From contig JAHNZQ020000172.1 of NCBI GenBank assembly GCA_019155205.2, positions 1,076,671 through 1,096,715 of the forward strand: DNA of 20,045 bases, given 5' to 3'. The position numbers were made by a program, and so were the translations under genes. Below the pieces are notes generated by a model. It did no database searches. It was not told the origin of the DNA and saw only the letters and a program-made list of their open reading frames with translations. The stretch comes from Gracilaria vermiculophylla (taxonomy: Eukaryota; Rhodophyta; Florideophyceae; Gracilariales; Gracilariaceae). Below are positions 16,995-20,045 of the stretch, one piece after another; positions within the stretch are counted from its first letter, which is position 1, and every line of letters starts with the position of its first letter.

Positions 16995-18560
16995 GTTTTG
17001 GAACTGTTGAACGGAATCATTCATAATTTTGCTTAACTTTCGTTTGGAGAGTAGAAGATGTTGAGAAGTTTTGCATAATTGGAATGTGTCGCGTTACAAT
17101 CAGGGAAAACGTCTGTATTATACACTGAATCCAAAAATTATCATTATCTTTGTCCGAAAAAAGAACGTCATCGAGTAGAGCATTCTCTTTGATTTTTGCA
17201 CGGCTGTATAGTTAAAATGCAGCAATCATTCTTTCAAGCCCAGGGGCCAAACTATCGATACGCATCAGATTGGCGTGAAAAGAAGGCTTTCGTCTCGGCA
17301 CGTATGTCCAAAACCACGTCAACCGTCGTAATTTGTTCTTTGATATGTAGATGAGGACAGGATATATTAGCAGGACAGGATATGGTATCAGAGATAGGCT
17401 CTGAATCCTCGTTTTCAATAGGTTCTCAACGGAACTTTCTAAGCACTTTCTGTAACTCTGCTTTTTTGTATTCATCATTTCTAAAACGACCTGGATCGAT
17501 ATCATAACATCGGTTTGATGTGTTAATCAATCCAACGAGCCTTTGGATACATGAAGCTTGTTCTTTGGTTACTTTCACTCTTATTCTTTAGTCAGCATAC
17601 ACCAGATGTAATAGCTCATTTTCTCGTAGATGGTACTTTAACTTAACCTCTATGACATTATTGACTACTCGCACTGCTCGGACTCCCATACTTACGTTCA
17701 GGATATTCTTGAGGCTTACATAATACAAAATTTTCAGATTTTGTGGCTGGGAATCTGTTGTGGTGAAACATTGCAAATATGAAGGTACGTCTGATTGTGT
17801 ATGTATAGCGCGGCAATACAAACATTTTGTCGCGCACGGAGTTGCGGATGTTGAGTTAGAATCTTATGATCGACAACAGTCTCGACCAAAGACTGGTGAT
17901 GCATTGATAACTTTCAAGGACCTAGCGCACCGTGCACATGCGATTTTGAAAACATCATAGTATTCTCGAAAGTTTTCTAGTATGAAAAGATTCACCACAC
18001 TCTTTTGAGCTGTACTGACTAGAATGTTATCAACGAGAAGGGCTCCCAGCCATTTCGTGTCAGCTTGGAACTCAAAACCAAAGTGAATAGGCTCGGCCAT
18101 TATGAAATCACAGGAAGGAGTACCCTCTGCATTATAACAGGTTCATCATGAGTTCGATGAGTTTTCAAGTCATTTGAGGTCATTAAAGCTAGGAGTTAAA
18201 AGTTCTCGTGAATCAAGTGTGGCAGTAAATTAGAACGTTTCTGAGCTCTTCCGCCAGTATTTCCAAAACTTCGTTCATATAAGAATTGAGATGTAACTGG
18301 AAGTGGTGCGCGTTCTTTAAGCCACTCTGTGTCGTGACGTACACAGAAGATTACATTAGTACCAGCCGGGTACAGCGTAATTCAAGAAGGGCATGGCGCA
18401 ATTCAAAACCTTGAGAGGATTCAACGCAGTTCAAACTCAAGACTACACTATCCTGTTTGGGAAACCATGATGCAATAGAATAGAGCGGTTGTGCCCACCC
18501 ACGTAATTGCGCATGAACACTGGGAATCTTGTAGCTCAATTGAGCGACATCCGAGAACAA
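16995..18560 (-). pseudogene. Copia-like reverse transcriptase and RNase H relic
   Basis: Pieces appear in RT-RNase H order on the minus strand. A segment near 18402-18355 (LRHALLELRCTR) loosely resembles the LYGLKQAPR-type motif of copia RT. LLVDNILVS at 18040-18014 matches the catalytic YVDD-IL motif with the second Asp replaced by Asn. Next, LKILYYVSLKNILNVSMG (about 17740-17690) and LKYHLRENELLHLVYAD (17641-17591) match the end of RT and the start of RNase H, whose first catalytic Asp is the final D. After a stop, EQASCIQRLVGLINTSNRCY fits the next RNase H strands. Later sequence to 17.0 kb is too decayed to place. Frameshifts and stops are frequent. Family assignment rests on the motif series rather than on any single match. 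Confidence 0.5.
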
Positions 18561-18746
18561 TAAAAGGGCTCGTTCTATCTACGTAAAACTACAGAGAGAC
18601 CGTCAAGTGTTTGATTAAACCTCCTCGACCCTCCTCGGAACATTTTTTTTTCAATCGACAATCCGGCTCACATCATTCTGACATTTATCCTGGCTGAGAT
18701 ATATCCAAATGTTGTTCCAACTCTGCTATGAAGACAGGAGATCGAG

Positions 18747-19758
18747 ATGCAGTCACTATCAGCCTTTTTTATGAAGTTGGAAGTGGAGTACTATGAGCTT
18801 GCATCTGTTGATAGGACATCTCTGGATGCGACCCAAAGTGCGGAGTTCAATAAAAGATTGGACCGTATGGAAAGAGATTGTGATAGCTTGCTGTAACACA
18901 TGGAGACTGCCAACAGACGCATAGCCGCTACGCGTTCAATTATATCTATGTCAAGCGCAGGGAGTAGTAGCGCTGAGGTCCCTAGGGAACTTTGTAGAGC
19001 ACCTTCTCGTATTCCGACGCTGCCGCCATTTCGAAGAACGGAACCAAATGCTATTAGAGATCCGTTTGAGTTTCTATGAAAGATCAAACTAATCCTGTCA
19101 GGCAATGACGTGCCCCAGAGGCGCTGGTTTTCAGGACATTTGACCACCTGAAGTGGCTACGATTGCCATTGGGCGTAACAAAGCCTGCACGGATTGCAAT
19201 GGAAGGAAATTCACGCGACGTTCTTGCACCAATTTGAGTTTCCAGCGATTAGAGACAAGCTCATATGAGAGCTCACGACTATTCGCCAGAAAAAATCAGA
19301 ATCATTACAAGAATATAGCGATCGGTTTACGAGTCGCGTGACTCGCACTGAACGAAAAGATGATGACAAGGCCCTCGTGTCAATCTACATCTAAGACCTT
19401 TACCCCAATCTGCAAGACCTGATGCACGTGGCATTAGCAACAACCCTCAACATGTGGAAACGGACACACCAGGGAACACCTTCAGTCTCTATCTCTGATG
19501 AGATCTTAAGCGCCATCACTCTTGGCTCCTCACGGCCGTCCGGAAAGAAAAAAGAGCATTATGGCGGTGTTGGTAAGATTGATGCGCAAAGATCGAGCGA
19601 AAATATGAAAAAATGCTGCGCGATATGCAGATCTAGCACTTACCCGACAAAAGACCATCGAGGAAAGCAAGGAAAGCCCGATTAAGAAAAGGAAATATTT
19701 ATGGACCATGCGACAAGGGAGCAGCTGAAGAAGGAATGCAAGTGTTTCAAGTGCAGAG
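18747..19758 (+). pseudogene. Ty3/gypsy Gag with seven nonsense codons, interrupted by an LTR
   Basis: From ATG 18747, just after a stop at 18729, one frame runs 1,012 bases with stops at 18894, 19077, 19149, 19176, 19266, 19392 and 19683 but no frameshift. The N-terminus has a coiled-coil-like charged region (LDRMERDCDSLL). LPPFRRTEPN and DPFEFL introduce the retrotransposon Gag domain; KIKLILSGNDVPQRRW, then ESLQEYSDRFTSRV and DLYPNLQDLMHVAL, are its core and end. A CAIC pair precedes REQLKKECKCFKC (CFKC at 19743-19754), the start of a CCHC knuckle. One codon later the reading passes into an LTR, so the rest of the knuckle and all of pol lie beyond the insertion, outside the window. It differs from the gag at 11.8 kb and represents another gypsy lineage. 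Confidence 0.75.
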
Positions 19759-20045
19759 TATTGGAGGTCAGAGGGGCAAGGGAAAGTTGGAGAGATATTA
19801 TGAATGTTCGCCAGCTTTGGCTTGGATTTACTTGGAGGTGCCTCGACCACGACTTATATAGTGGCTCAGTCGCGCCGACTAGGTTGCATTAGAAATTACA
19901 CTAAAAAAGGCGAGACATTCAATACTACCAATCATATTGTAACATGACATAAATGTACTAGCCACAATTCAATAATGCTTACAACAGCAAGGCACAACAA
20001 GGCATGACAGTTCCGTACACTCACGAGACCATGACAATGCACAAA
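19759..20045 (+). repeat. LTR inserted into the gag, cut by the window end
   Basis: The segment starts TATTGGAGG, as the solo LTR at 2361 does, and matches its first 287 bases at about 93 per cent by eye, mostly with transitions and one single-base indel. It lies in the same orientation as the gag it interrupts. About 280 bases of LTR should continue past 20045. Whether a full element or a solo LTR follows is unknown. Confidence 0.8.
19854..19861 (+). promoter_or_regulatory. TATA-like box in the inserted LTR
   Basis: TTATATAG is at the same place as in the solo LTR at 2456-2463, inside a block of more than 30 identical bases. This is the stretch of best conservation between the two copies near their 5' ends. 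Confidence 0.4.

Noticed and set aside
17354..17383. Two AGGACAGGATAT units as a possible tandem repeat or CRISPR-like array
   Set aside because: There are only two short units 18 bases apart with no further copies, and the context is a decayed eukaryotic retroelement.

Overview
The window looks like a transposon-rich stretch of a eukaryotic nuclear genome. The evidence is the presence of relics of several LTR retrotransposons (Ty3/gypsy, including a chromodomain-bearing chromovirus, and a Ty1/copia-like element), a multi-finger C2H2 zinc-finger gene, and no operon-like organisation. Fungi, oomycetes, algae or other protists would all fit, and nothing in the sequence settles the lineage. No gene in the window looks intact, and I found no tRNA, rRNA or CRISPR array.

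Layout. Positions 1-125 are the 3' end of a divergent LTR. Positions 160-1770 hold minus-strand relics: an unrecognised long frame with a CCHC-like motif, then a Ty3/gypsy pre-reverse-transcriptase segment. At 1838-2247 there is a plus-strand multi-pass membrane protein fragment broken between two frames. A solo LTR lies at 2361-2925, flanked by a near-perfect 5-bp target duplication. A degenerate C2H2 zinc-finger gene occupies 3039-4694.

From about 4.7 to 10.5 kb no transposon relic is recognisable. This part contains a very GC-rich core (about 7.1-9.1 kb) with two proline-codon microsatellites, flanked by tracts of opposite strand composition: C-rich on the minus strand at 6.0-7.3 kb and C-rich on the plus strand at 7.5-10.25 kb. 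The long reading frames there are probably by-products of the skew. A short AT-rich segment with repeated TTCTAGA-like motifs follows.

From 10.5 kb to the end the window is a pile-up of decayed LTR elements: a minus-strand gypsy RT-RNase H relic (10.78-11.66 kb); a plus-strand, internally deleted chromovirus (11.8-14.64 kb) with gag, a scrap of RT, integrase and a chromodomain, followed by a polypurine tract and a 3' LTR; minus-strand copia-like relics in an unexpected order (RT/RNase H at 17.0-18.56 kb, integrase at 15.4-15.9 kb); and a plus-strand gypsy gag (18.75-19.76 kb) with seven nonsense codons. That gag is interrupted inside its zinc knuckle by an LTR of the same family as the solo LTR at 2361.

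The genes do not form a working pathway. What they record is repeated insertion, nesting, internal deletion and decay of LTR elements around a skewed, GC-rich, transposon-poor island. Domain assignments were made by eye from protein motifs and no database search was run.
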